A stretch of DNA of 64,000 nt from Areca catechu (GCA_021397845.1 CM038045.1:124292496-124356495); one strand, 5' to 3'. Shown: positions 35,541 through 46,229, counted from the first letter of the stretch. Notes: a model not told the origin generated them from the sequence alone. Numbers and translations are program-made.

Positions 35541-36225
35541 TTGAGAGTCCATAATCATATTTTTTAAATCACATCTTCTTGAAACATGTATTTTTGTATC
35601 ATAAATAAATAAGTTAAAAGATATTTAATGACTTATGGAGTTCATAATTTATAAATAAATTATTAACAATGAAACAATCATGCAACCAGTCTTTCCATAA
35701 TCAAAATATAGGTTTCATGAATATGAAGTCCATAGTTCATAAAAAAGTCATAAATATTAAAATATTTATAAAACTATACTTTTCATGACTATTCATAATT
35801 TGCATAATATTATATGCTTAATCCTTAATTTAAGAAAATACATAATCATGTCAAAATTCTTTTTATATTTCATAAAGTTTTAAGCATTAAAAATAATCTA
35901 GTAATTCAAAAACAAGAAGTGCCTGGATTAATTACCTCTTTTGCTTGGAACCTTCAACGTTTAACTATGTCCAATTCACTCAAACCTATTCAATGCCAAT
36001 AAAATCCATCATTAACAATTTTGAAATCCAAGAGAATTAAGAATGAGTTAAAAATGGATAAACGAGGATGACGGATTAGGTCGGCCAGGCAATAGTGCCT
36101 AGCTTACTAGTTTGGTTTGAATAAGATGAACTCAACTGATCATGATCATTATGACTTAGTTCATTCAATAAATATCAATGGTGACTAGATTCTAGATGTG
36201 TTTGGCAAAAACCGGGGTGGGGACA

Positions 36226-37100
36226 TACTACATGGATATCAAAATAATTTCGGGCTTTTTTGAGCCAACTCAAATTCCTAGCAAAAGAAATAAGACTTCA
36301 AATTAGAGTTCTTAAGTATACTTAAAAAGAGAAAGTGAGAGAAACAATTCGAGAAAGAGAAAGTCATAAAGAGATGCTAGAAAGAGAATGTAGGGAAGAG
36401 GGAGAAGCATGAGAGAGAGAACATGTCTTCTCTCTCCTTTTTCTTTTCTTTTCTTTTCTTTCTTTTTCTTTCTTTCTTTTTTTGGCCGAATAGGAGAGTG
36501 GGTTTCATTAGATGTTTGGATCGTTTATTGCTTGTTGGTGGCCATAGAATCCTCTTGGATGGGTGGTAGGGAGGCTGGGCAACATTAGTTGAATTACAGA
36601 GTTTATGGGTGGTGGCATTGGTGGCCGGAAAAGAGGAAGAAAAACTTAGAAAAATAAGGGATTTGTTTTTGCATGGTTTTCTGGTGAACCAATGGCTAGT
36701 GAAGGTGCTTAAGGCCACGGGAAGATGGGGAGGGAAGAGAGGAAGAGGGATCGGGCCTTACCTTGGACTCCGATTTCCGGCAAGTACAATGAAAGGAAGC
36801 AGCAGCTCTGAGGGAAAAAAGAGGGGAAAAAAAAAAAAAAAGAAGAGAAAGAGGTTCCTTGCTTAGTGGTGAAGTGCCTTGGTGGGAAGGGGGTTTTACT
36901 TTTTTTTTATTTTATTTTATTTTTATTTTTTTTTATACAGGACTTCCTAAGGTTTGGCAGCCCTCGGAGTTTCGATTTCTTGCCAGCCCCAACGGAGAAG
37001 AAGTCTTCCATTGGGAGCCTTCATCTCAATTCTTTCCTTTTTTTTTTTTTTTTTTTTATCTCTTTGAGTTGGGGACTTGGGCCACAATACAGTGGGCCAA
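36226..37100. other. Polypyrimidine/polypurine-rich region, possible LTR U3-R
   Basis: CT microsatellite (36430-36482), A tract (36829-36842), T tracts (36899-36940, 37037-37059). Open frames here are by-products of the biased composition. Possibly the U3/R part of the minus-strand gypsy LTR. Confidence 0.45.
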
Positions 37101-38008
37101 TCAGGCCATCACTTAGTTGGGTATTGTTTGGGTTCATTGGGCTGTTTATCTAATTGCCAATGAATGGGGTTTACTCCAATCTTGCAAATTGAAAGATCGT
37201 CGTAATCATCAGTTCATCACCATCAAAGTCTTCATTTTAGAGTTTTCTGTGATCATATGCATTGCTTCCGGGACTAAACACCAGCTTGCCTTCGTCGATC
37301 GTTATATTTTATTTGTGAGGTTAATTCTTATGCTTGATAACTATTTCAGAACTTTGGTCAGTATAAGCTAGTTCATACTATGTACTTAGTGCATACCAAA
37401 ACTTGTCAATGACTTAACATCCATAATGGTGCTGTCTCCATTTTCACATCTTCTCTACTACTTCCCACTTCTATGCTCTCCCTTCCCCATTAAGGGATGT
37501 TCTGAAAACCATTTGATTTCCTTCTCGTGTCTAACTGTTGGTGTATAATTTACCTCTAGTTAAAAAGTTAGTTCATATCATAGTTTCTGGTTTTACACAA
37601 ACAACATAACATGTACAGGGTTCTCTCATGTTTTCTTCAAAGTTTCAAATTGTCATATGGATCTGGACATGGAGTTTTTTTATGTACGAATTTTGTTGTC
37701 TATACATGTTTTGAGTTAGTGTAACATGCTACTTATACAGTGGAATTTCATTATATATCTGGTTTGATATTTTGATGAGATATCATGTTCCTTTCAAGAT
37801 AAGCTAGCTCCTAATTCAAAGTCTGAAGGTGCTTTTAATGATACATGCTATATAGAAAGAAATTACTGTAGTTGTGTCGGATAACATTAAGTTTCCGTTC
37901 CTGAGAATGCTGCATATTAAAAGAAAGATCTGATATTTCTAAATCAAATATAAGCCGTGTCCTTATGTATTCTTTGGTTCAAATGCAAGCTTTTATCTGG
38001 TTTGCCAG
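37101..38008 (+). other. Probable intron of the PQ-loop gene
   Basis: AT-rich unique sequence with no element signature. It ends in TTTGCCAG, a good acceptor, before the exon at 38009. Confidence 0.45.
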
Positions 38009-38055
38009 GTCAGCACGTTCTTTATCAAAGAGCCCAATCCCTACAGCAAGTTCCA
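38009..38055 (+). CDS. PQ-loop gene exon (loop region), broken by insertion
   Basis: Follows TTTGCCAG. Reads SARSLSKSPIPTASSM, like the Ser-rich cytosolic loop (SARSL...) of plant relatives. The inverted-LTR element begins at about 38056, before a donor site is seen. Confidence 0.6.
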
Positions 38056-41000
38056 TGGTTGGTGTTATGTCCGAACAAATTACAACGACACTTGGGCTTA
38101 AGCTAGATCAAATAAAAAATAGGTTGAGCTAATTAATCTTCATCCTTTTAGAGGTTCTGTGCATTGAAGTGCTCCTGCTCCCAAGCTCGTCAATGGTGTC
38201 TGGACTAGACAAATATGATCTGAAAAAAAATGGAGTGGAATGTGTTTCGGAATCAGAATCCCCTTCTCCGTCCTGCTCACCGGTATTTATAGACCTCAGA
38301 CTTAACCGTTTCCGCTAACTACAGCTGTAAACGGTTAATTTGTTAAGATATCAACACGTGCAATAAGTGTTATCCATAGTTGATCAATTATTTTCCGGAT
38401 GTCGAACAACCTCAAGTCATTTGAACATTGATCAGCTTTGCCTCTCTTGAGAATTAATCAGCCTTATGCCTCTTGGTCATTGGTCGGCTTTACGTCTCTT
38501 GAGCGTTAATCAGTCTTACATCTCTTAGACGTTAATCAGCCTTACGCCTCTTGGGCATTGATCATCTTTATGCCTCTTAGGCGTTGATCGGCTTTACGCC
38601 TCTTGGACGTTAATCGGCCTTATGCCTCTTGGACATTGATCATCTTTATGCTTCTTGAACGTTGATCCGCTTTACGCGTCACTTGATCAACCAGATTCAA
38701 CCTCTATCATATCAACATGAATAGATCAATATGAATAGATCATCTTTGTTGCCGTTAAAGCTTTTTCTTCAACCGCTAAAACTTTCTTTTCAGCTGTTAA
38801 GATTTTTCCTTCGGCTTTCTCCAAATTAACGGACATCGATCGGATTTTCTTTTTCTTCTTTTTCAGTTTTGACTCCATGATGTTCATTTTTTATCGTGCT
38901 TCATTCAGCTCTGCTTCTAGAGCTGATGTTTTGGTTGCTGTTTCTTCTAATTTCTTTTCCATGGCGTTCTTTAGTTCCTCAGTAACCTCTTTTTCTGTCC
39001 TTGCAACGTTTACCTCATTGCACATAGTTCGCCGGAACTGATTGAAGTTTTTCAAACTTTCATCCATGATGTTGATCCCATGGATAACCTATGCATTTGT
39101 ATATCAGATTGGTCAGATTTATTAAAGAAAGAAAAACAATTGACTCTTTAATTGTTTAAAGTGTAAATTGATTACATACCTTCAACAGTGCTGCGTAAAG
39201 CAATAAAACTGTATCATCAATTTGATGGGACTTGGTAATTTCCCAGTCTTTCAGAATAATGGAGGACCTTAAGAGGCGACGAGCCAGCATTGGATTATTT
39301 AGACCCGAATCATCAGCATATACATAGAAATCAGCTATAACTTCTACAGCCGGTACTCTTTCTTCTTCCTCCTCCATCGTCAGAGACTTTCCCTTATCAG
39401 TTTGGTCAGCAGGAAATAATGGTGGACCAGCTTTTGAAGTTTCAATTGATTGTCTTTCTTGTACTGGAGGTTGAAGAGATGTCGATAATGGTACTTCGTC
39501 ATCTTCTGATACACTTGCTATTAGTATCGAAGAAGTAGGATCTACTGAGACTGCTAAAGCTGTTGAAGTTGTGTTGGTTTTATCTTCTTCGGTCTCTTGA
39601 TTCTTCCTTCTTCTTGGTTGGAGGGGGTGGCTTCTGCTCTTCTTTTCTTTGATGGTTTTTGAAGTTTCCGAACGTCCACCATGACTGATATATCTGCAAT
39701 GATTAAAAAGTTAAGTAACATGATTGATTGCCAGTAAAGAAATGAAGAGATAACATCAGCAATAAAAATACCTAAAGAGGGATTGGGGCTGATTTCAGTC
39801 GAAAAAAATCCTCTTTTATTGAGAAGTTTTCTTATCGGGGGAATGTCCATCCCCGTGAGCTTCTCATAATCTTCTTGGTCAGTTGTCGAAATTTTCTTGC
39901 CGTCATTGGGAGTTAACCGGGGTTCCCTATGGCTAATGATGAAATCTCAAGGAATTTTTGAGATAATGTAGAAGAAGCAAGGCTTCCAACCATGAATGGT
40001 TGATGGAAGCCCCAAGATAAATTTCCGACCATGGCGTGGATTGATTACCCACTACCCATAGCCATGGAAATCTCGTTTCAGTACGAATAAGGCAGTAAAA
40101 AGGAAAGTTTTGGGGATTATATATGCGTCCTTGCAAAGAATCAATAAAGTGCAGATTATTCGAATATTATTGGGAGTTAATTAGGCTGGTAATACACGAT
40201 ATAGTCTAAAGATTGTAAGAAAAAAGGGATGAATCAAAAATCTAAGACTGGCTCTTAAATATTCTTCATAAATTGTCAGGCTACCAGGTGGAGGCCGATC
40301 TATTTGCTCTTAAGAATTCGGAAGGACTACAGTATAATCGTCTGAAATGTTATAGTACTACTTCAATGCTATAATTCGGTGTTCTGTTAAAGAAGACCTA
40401 ACATCACTTATTTTTACTGATTCGGCTTGTTTTTTCTTTTTCTGAGAAGTGGATTTTTCGGGATTATCGGTACGACTAACTTCTAAGATTCTAGCCATAA
40501 AGAAAGGAAGGAGTAGAGGAGGATTAACTTAAAAAGAGAGTAGACAAGAAAGGAGGCCGACCTAAGAGGTTTTCTCTTGCTCCTAAGACGAAGAGACTAA
40601 AATGGTGGAACACCTATTTTCCTAGGAAAGATGGTGTTTATATACTGTCCTTCGACGGTCTAAAATTCTTCTCGAATAATGGGATTGATTCAAATCTTGC
40701 CACCTGTCCGTAATATCCCATAAGAAGATATAGTTTTCGAAGAGTTGAAATGACTATTCGTGATCTGATGGCAACGTGCTGCTGATGGGATATTTGCATT
40801 TATTTTATGATGAAGATCTTTCGGCATTTTATGGATTTCAAAAATTGCAATGATAATGGCGGGATACGGCTGTTGGTTTTTATAACCGCGTCCCCTATCA
40901 GAGATTGACACGTCATCAAAGGTGCTGCCCAACAATAGAAGCTTCTGATAGTTTCTGATTTATCATTAATGAATTCAGAAACTGGGGGGACTAGTGTTGG

Positions 41001-43800
41001 GATACGATACATTTGGTTTATTCATGTTGATTTAATAGGGGCTGAATCTGGTTGATCAAGTGATGCGTAAAGCCGATCAACGCCCAAGAGGCGTAAAGCC
41101 GATCAACGCCCAAGATGCGTAAAGCCAATCAACGTCCAAGATGCGTAAAGTCGATCAATGCTTAAGAGGCATAAGGCTGATTAACGTCCAAGAGACGTAA
41201 GACTGATTAACGTCCAAGAGGTGTAAAGCCGACAATGCCCAAGAGGCATAAGGCTGATTAATTCTCAGGAGAGGTAAAGCTGATCATTTACGGCTGTAGT
41301 TGGCTGGAAACGGTTAAGTATGAGGTCTATAAATACCGGTGAGCATGACGGAGAAGGGGATTCTGATTCCGAAATATCTTCTACTCAATTTTTCTTCAGA
41401 TCATATATGTCTAGTCCAAACATCATTGATGAGCTTGGAAGCAGGAGCACTTCAACGCACAGAACCTCCAAGAATATGAAGATTAATTAGCTCAACCTGT
41501 TTTTCATTTGATCTAGCTTAAATCCAAATATCGTTGTAATTTGTTTGGACACAATAGTTAGCACAACCGTGATCAGCATTCTTTAAGAGAGCCTTTGGTT
41601 GGTAAGCTGGTTCCACCAGAGTCCTATGAGCACTAAAAATATGCTTTCCGTGGTGAGAACAAAGTCATGACGTAGATGACAAAATATTTCATTGTCTGTC
41701 TCAAGAGATAAAATTTATATGTCAGCTTTCAAATACAGGTACCTTCTGGAGCTTTTCTCCTTGGCATATACAGTGTCCACCTTTACATGAATCAGGCATT
41801 TAATGCATCACCTCATCCAGCAGTGATATTAGCGGGCCGAAAGCTTTTACAGGTACTTAAAAGCTGATACCTTTTGTGGGGAACATTAGAATATAAATGA
41901 AATTCATACGTTTGCCTCATGTACATATTAAAATTCTTTGCCAATGTTTTAGTTTCTTAATGACATTTAAAAAATATAACATAGAACATAATACGGTAAT
42001 CAATAAATTCTGTCCACAGGACCAGGTTTTTGAGTCACCAGTGAGACATGGTGATGGAAGCAGTGGAATAGGAAACTTACTTGGCTGGGCAATGGCAGCT
42101 ATATATATGGGTGGAAGGCTTCCTCAAATTTGCTTAAATGTTAGTTTTTGTTATATAAATGGTTTATTTCTAATATCAAAGAATTTACTCCTGCTGAAAA
42201 CAGCGAATATATAGATAAATGAGCAAATCCTTGAATAATTGTTCCTCTTTTTACTTTTTGTATGTAATTTTTATTTATTTCAAATTAGGAGCAGCGCTCA
42301 AGTTTTGACTCAGCATGTTTTTTATCTTTTGCAGATCAGAAGAGGCAATGTGGAGGCAAGTACTATATATCATGCTGTTCTCAAAAGATGTCTACCTGCC
42401 AAGTGAAATCCATTTTGTTCCTTATGTTTGTGTCTAACTATAATTTCATAAATTATATATGAATTAGTTCTTTTGTTTCCAGTTAGTTGTACAATTACTC
42501 AACCTTTCCCTCAAACCAATGTTTAAACAACTGAAAATCTACAGACATGTCCAGTCTTGTTATCTTCTCCATAAGAAAGCTTGCATGGGTTTCTTTTTGC
42601 TCGTAAGAGAATTGTTGGCGCCACATGGGAAACTGTAAGAAATTATAATTGGTTAGTAATTGCACAATGTTCAGTGCAAGTTCTAGGATCCCTATTGTTG
42701 CAGCCGATGGGAGCATTGTTGCCTTGGATCATTTTGAAACTGGGCTAAATCTGTATTCAGTGGTGATGCTTAAATTACAAGACAGTCCAATCTCTTTCCT
42801 TCAATAGTTAACTTTCATGTTACATTTGAAATTTTGAAGATACAATTTTGACATTAAAAAAAACATAAAAAACCTAAAATCTGTAGTGCATTTTTTTAAA
42901 AAAATGCTAGATCTCTGGGTATCTTCCATCATTCCATGGTTATTAAAATGTCTCATTATTGATTGAAACTGGATCAGCCATCAGGCATCTTGGATCATGT
43001 CATTCAAGATGTTATATTGACCAACTGCTACCTGGTTCTTGAATCTGTAACTTGCTCACCATGGAATTGTGAGAAATGGGGTTCATAATGAACTCAATTT
43101 ATAGTTCCCCAAAATGGTACTTAAGTAATGATGAATTATGTATTCAATGATTGGTAGAAGTTGAGGCATGGGATTAAGATTCATACATTGTTGACATATG
43201 AACCAAAGAAATTGAGAAAAAAAGGTACTGAAGAGGGAAAGAGGTGTAATAGGGAGGCATACTTCTTTTAACAATCAAAAACCAAAAGCACAATAACCTG
43301 TAATGTACATTACCTACCTAGAAAACTTGATTATATGCTCACATGCCAAAAAGGAAACATATCTGGAGGTCTGTTGCTCATAATTCACTTCATGAATCTT
43401 TGCTTTTCAGCACATTTTGTGTAGATCTTGTAGGTGCCTTGTAAATTGTGATGCTGTGGTTGATAGTAAAGTTTAATTTTTATGCTTTTATTTCAGGGCC
43501 TCAATCCTTTGATGTTTATATTTGCACTGATTGGAAACGCAACATATGTAGGAAGGTATCTTTTTGTTGTCACATGTTTATAACTTACCCATCTCTTGCA
43601 CCTTCTTTTAGATTTGCAGCTACTGACGTAAATAATATTTAGACATTCCATCACATGTTTCCATGTTTAATCTGACACTAGATGAATAACATATGCAATT
43701 TTTTTGCAGCATTGTTGTGAACAGCTTAGATTGGTCTAGAATCAGACCTAACCTTCCATGGTTAGTGGATGCAGGAGGATGTGTTTTTCTGGATGCTTTG
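38009..43800 (+). CDS. PQ-loop repeat membrane protein gene, partial and split by an insertion
   Basis: Six exon segments give a product matching plant PQ-loop family proteins (lysosomal/vacuolar cationic amino-acid transporter type, seven membrane helices). The second PQ-loop is clear: LGWAMAAIYMGGRLPQICLN joined to IRRGNVE, GLNPLMFIFALIGNATYVG and SLDWSRIRPNLPWLVDAGG. Frames join correctly across all four downstream introns. The first PQ-loop half is not in the window, and the last exon (after ...FLDAL) was not found before the Tat element at 45474. A Tat-derived element (38056-41568) sits in or beside the exon at 38009. Whether a full transcript still forms is unknown. Confidence 0.82.
38284..38293 (-). 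promoter_or_regulatory. TATA box of left LTR, facing outward (left)
   Basis: Complement of TATTTATAGA; matches the right LTR box at 41326-41335. It would drive transcription leftward, antisense to the upstream PQ-loop sequence. Confidence 0.55.
38425..38690. repeat. 28-bp minisatellite, left LTR
   Basis: About nine units of GCCTCTTGGRCGTTGATCGG followed by CTTTAC. Confidence 0.88.
38760..40498 (-). pseudogene. Antisense ORF of the inverted-LTR element
   Basis: Minus strand from an ATG at 40498. N-terminal Lys/Ser-rich part; then the 'putative gypsy type transposon' domain (LTIYEEYLRASLRFLIHPFF; KRDFHGYG; STIHGWKPCFF; RLTPNDGKK; IPPIRKLLNKRGFFS then ISPNPSLG at about 39770). It aligns stretch by stretch with 46757-47462 (LAIYEDHLKAGLRFSLHPFF, KRDFHSNGWW, SAIHGWKHVF, RLTANDGKK). 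A charged coiled-coil part (EEEEERVPAVEVIADFYVYA and below) follows, probably after an intron. Several stops and frame changes. Function unknown. Confidence 0.75.
40637..40644 (-). promoter_or_regulatory. TATA box for the antisense ORF
   Basis: TATATAAA on the minus strand, about 140 bp upstream of the ATG at 40498. Confidence 0.55.
40981..40994 (+). promoter_or_regulatory. Polypurine tract
   Basis: ACTGGGGGGACTAG directly before the LTR start TGTTGGGATAC, setting the plus orientation of the right LTR. Confidence 0.75.
41064..41290. repeat. 28-bp minisatellite, right LTR
   Basis: About eight units of GCGTAAAGCCGATCAACGCC followed by CAAGAG, reverse complement of the left array. Confidence 0.9.
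41326..41335 (+). promoter_or_regulatory. TATA box of right LTR, facing the downstream PQ-loop exons
   Basis: TCTATAAATA, plus strand, about 410 bp upstream of the exon at 41739 and in the same direction. Confidence 0.6.
41739..41852 (+). CDS. PQ-loop gene exon
   Basis: 114 bp between ATACAG and GTACTT. Reads VPSGAFLLGIYSVHLYMNQA and on to GRKLLQ, a hydrophobic stretch before the second PQ-loop. Confidence 0.75.
42020..42139 (+). CDS. PQ-loop gene exon carrying the second PQ motif
   Basis: 120 bp between CCACAG and GTTAGT. Ends with GWAMAAIYMGGRLPQICLN, including the Pro-Gln pair that defines the family. Confidence 0.88.
42335..42355 (+). CDS. PQ-loop gene 21-nt microexon
   Basis: ATC to GAG, seven codons (IRRGNVE) between TTTTGCAG and GCAAGT. 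The peptide fills exactly the gap between LPQICLN and GLNPLMF seen in relatives (IKRGSVE). The donor is GC, with a strong GC-AG consensus AG|GCAAGT. Confidence 0.8.
43497..43555 (+). CDS. PQ-loop gene exon
   Basis: 59 bp between TTTCAG and GTATCT. Reads GLNPLMFIFALIGNATYVG plus two bases that complete a Ser codon with the next exon. Confidence 0.88.
43710..43800 (+). CDS. PQ-loop gene exon
   Basis: 91 bp between TTTGCAG and GTATCC. Reads IVVNSLDWSRIRPNLPWL then VDAGGCVFLDAL; a final exon for the last helix and C-terminus is expected next. Confidence 0.88.
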
Positions 43801-45468
43801 GTATCCTTCAATTGCTCCTTTATTATTTTCTTTTTTCTTTTCATTTTTACCCCTTCTCATTCGATTATTTGTAATATTCAGCGGACATTAAATTATAAAA
43901 TTATTTTTTTCTTCTCTTTTCAAGTGTAATTATGTGTTCCCAAAGCATCCTCCAAAAGGGTGTCAACCAGGGTTGAGATCTAGTTCACCCCAAGGGGAGG
44001 GGAATTGGGTTGTTTTTCAGGAAAATATCCTATTTTCTCGCACTGCTTCATGGACAGAACTGTTTCACTTTTTGAGGGATGTTATGAGGGGTACGTCATT
44101 TCCCTGTTTTATAAATTATAAGCCTAGGAAGAATTGGAGGATTTACAATCTATTGTTTTGTTTGTAAAACCACCAACTAAATGCAGAGTTTGAAAGGGAG
44201 ATGGAAGAAATGATGGTTCTTATTCTTGTTTTTAATAGAAAATGTTGTTTTTCAGAAAATAAAATGGTTTGGTTCTGGAAGCATCTTTATTTTGCTGTAA
44301 CTTGAGATCTCATTTTTTTTTATATAATATTGTGATGAGGTGCAGTTAGAATATCTTTAACTGTGTTTCTCAGATTCTCCTCCAGTTTCTCTATTTCCAG
44401 CTTCGGAAACCCAATGATGTTGCAAGCAGAAATAACCATTGTGATTTGTGATTTTTCTTAAAGGAAGCAAATTTAGATTTTGCTAAATTCTGCAGGTGAT
44501 AGTCTTTCTTTCATTTTCTTTTCTTGCTTCCATTTTAGCAAATTGTGTTTTCACTGCATCCCATACATATTACCATATTAGAGCCTACATCTGTATGTTT
44601 GGAAACTTTTTTCTTTCTAGGGGAGTTGCCAAATCCTGAGTAAATGCTTGCACCCTAAAAAAATCATCTAGTTTTGTGAAATGATATGTGGGTGAATCTT
44701 TCCGCTTGGAATATTCCTGCAGTCCAAGATTTCCCAGAACATGCATCAGAAGCATGTCCTTAATGAAGCTTATTAGGTTGCCTTCTGAAATTTGATTATG
44801 GCATGATTGTCTTAAAGTTAGAAATTTAAAAGTGAACAACCAATCTGTGACAGCAACTTGGACCATGATGCCCCCACCAATCATTTGGTATACTCTTATA
44901 ACCTCAGTCATATAATTTCCTCAGGAGTTTTTGTGTCAGCTCCAGCCATACCGCATGAACCATGATCCTATCAAGGTTGAGATCACCTACAAAAAAAATA
45001 ACAAAACAATAGGAAAACACATTTAATGTATTCTTATAATATAATTTCTTAAGGAGTTCCTATGTGTCATCTCCAGCCATACCACACTAACCATGATCCT
45101 ATCAAGGTTGAGATTACCTACAAAGAAAATAACAAAATGGGAAAATTCCTAGCATCCCTTGGTGAATAGGATTATGCTTGATTTCACGGAAAGATAACCA
45201 ACCCCAAATAGCTGATAAGGCTTGATGGTTACGGTTATGGTTATAGTGATTTCTTGGAAATATCTGTTTGCTAACCAATTTTATTGGATGCATTCTTCCA
45301 ATGGATGGGCTGACATTGATGGGATATAAGTGATTACCAGTCGAACTCTTAAGCTTTGTTGGTTGGTGGTGGAAACAGATCGGACAATACCCATTTATCC
45401 ATTTATGGATAAGTTCAGAATCCAATTAATATCAAAGCAGATATCAAAGCAGATATGGATTTAGCAAC
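43801..45468. other. Intron or intergenic sequence
   Basis: Unique AT-rich sequence. I searched by eye for the expected last exon (QFIYFRYR-like) and did not find it. Contains the ~120-bp tandem duplication at 44908-45135. Confidence 0.5.
44908..45135. repeat. ~120-bp imperfect tandem duplication
   Basis: Two copies of a block with CCATGATCCTATCAAGGTTG and AAATAACAAAA, starting near TATAATTTCYTMAGGAGT. Confidence 0.8.
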
Positions 45469-45473
45469 ATCCA
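45469..45473. repeat. Putative left target-site duplication of the Tat element (ATCCA)
   Basis: Five bases before the LTR edge; the partner would lie beyond the window. Confidence 0.45.
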
Positions 45474-46229
45474 TGTTGGCGTGGAGTCCATGGATCGGCC
45501 GATCGGAGCCGCTGCATCGCAGGACCGCTTCCTGGTTTACCTGCAAAACATGTTCCTTGCCAGAGTTTTTCCAACGGAGAACATTCCGATGCTTAAGTCA
45601 GTGGCGGATTCCAGCCACAGAATGGGGAAGATGTCGAGAGTGGAAGAGAAAAAGAGTTCTTAGAGAATGAAAGTGTATGTGTGCGAGATTATTCACGTGT
45701 ACCTCTCGAGCCATCCTTCTTACCCATATTTAAAAGATGGCCTCCGGTCTATGGCCCACTCTTTTCCCGGAGATCATGGGGAGCCAATCTCTCTCATGAT
45801 TGGCGATCGTGGGTTGTCAATGAGCGATTCCGGCCAGATCGGAGGCGTGGTTGCAGGAATTGCGCGCCATGATCATGGCATGATGAGTGTCGATTGTGAC
45901 CATTGGTTACAGTTTTCTTTTTGGAACAGATTATGGTTCAAGCTTTGGGTTTCCCCTTGCATGGGCCGAAGGCTTGGTACTTCCCCGAGGCCGGAGATCA
46001 TGTCTACGGCAGGGACCGAAGTTCGTGTCTTCGGAAGTCGATGAGTAGACTTCGGTCGGGGCCGAAGGTGCTACCCGAAGGACTGGCCTTCGGATATTGT
46101 AGTTCGGTGTGAAGCCTTGAGTTGCTTGTAGTTGGCCTTCGCTTAGTCCGAAGTCCATAGTCCGGAGAACTGGGGCTTCGATAAGTTGAACCGGAGCCTG
46201 GTTCGTAGCTGAACAAGGATATCCCAACA
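45474..46229 (-). repeat. 3' LTR of the Tat element
   Basis: 756 bp. On the minus strand starts TGTTGGGATATCC and ends GCCAACA, giving the inverted ends TGTTGG/CCAACA. Rich in CGAAG motifs near 45960-46170. Confidence 0.8.

Larger units (their letters stand above)
33938..36225 (-). repeat. LTR of minus-strand Ty3/gypsy element
   Basis: The minus-strand end is GGGGCATGACT next to the primer-binding site. A candidate start is TGTCCCCACCCCGG at 36225. The LTR may instead extend to about 37100, where a TATA-like box (TGTATAAAA, complement near 36938) and a splice-donor-like CCAAGGTAAGG (complement near 36762) are visible. A copia LTR fragment is nested inside. Confidence 0.6.
38056..38721 (-). 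repeat. Left LTR, inverted and truncated
   Basis: Minus-strand copy of the right LTR. Shared landmarks: CAAATTACAACG near the outer edge, GTGCTCCTGC, ACCGGTATTTATAGACCTC, the 28-bp repeats, and TTGATCAACCAGATTCA at the inner edge. Confidence 0.85.
38056..41568. mobile_element. Tat-derived element with inverted LTRs inside the PQ-loop gene
   Basis: The left segment 38056-38721 is the reverse complement of the right LTR 40995-41568, so the LTRs face outward-inverted instead of direct. Between them lies a Tat-type antisense ORF on the minus strand. The right end has a true polypurine tract (ACTGGGGGGACTAG) and LTR start TGTTGGGATAC. The left copy lacks its first ~22 bp, replaced by unrelated sequence. 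pol is absent. This could come from inversion during autointegration or from later rearrangement. No clear target duplication. Confidence 0.8.
40995..41568 (+). repeat. Right LTR of the inverted-LTR element
   Basis: Starts TGTTGGGATACGATAC. Ends near GTTAGCACAACC (exact end uncertain by a few bases). Contains the 28-bp repeats and a TATA box. Confidence 0.8.

Noticed and set aside
36377..37371. Open frames in both strands at 36.4-37.4 kb as small genes
   Set aside because: They derive from CT, A and T tracts and LTR-like sequence; no conserved motif or codon bias.
38425..41290. CRISPR-like regularly spaced 28-bp repeats
   Set aside because: The units are directly adjacent with no unique spacers, lie inside plant LTRs, and occur as an inverted pair; they are minisatellites.
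38056..41568. Mutator-like DNA transposon with long terminal inverted repeats
   Set aside because: The right repeat has a retroelement polypurine tract and LTR start, and the internal ORF matches a Tat antisense ORF. No transposase or 9-bp target duplication was seen.
43930..45460. Last exon of the PQ-loop gene
   Set aside because: Scanned for a QFIYFRYR-like segment after an AG acceptor; nothing convincing was found.
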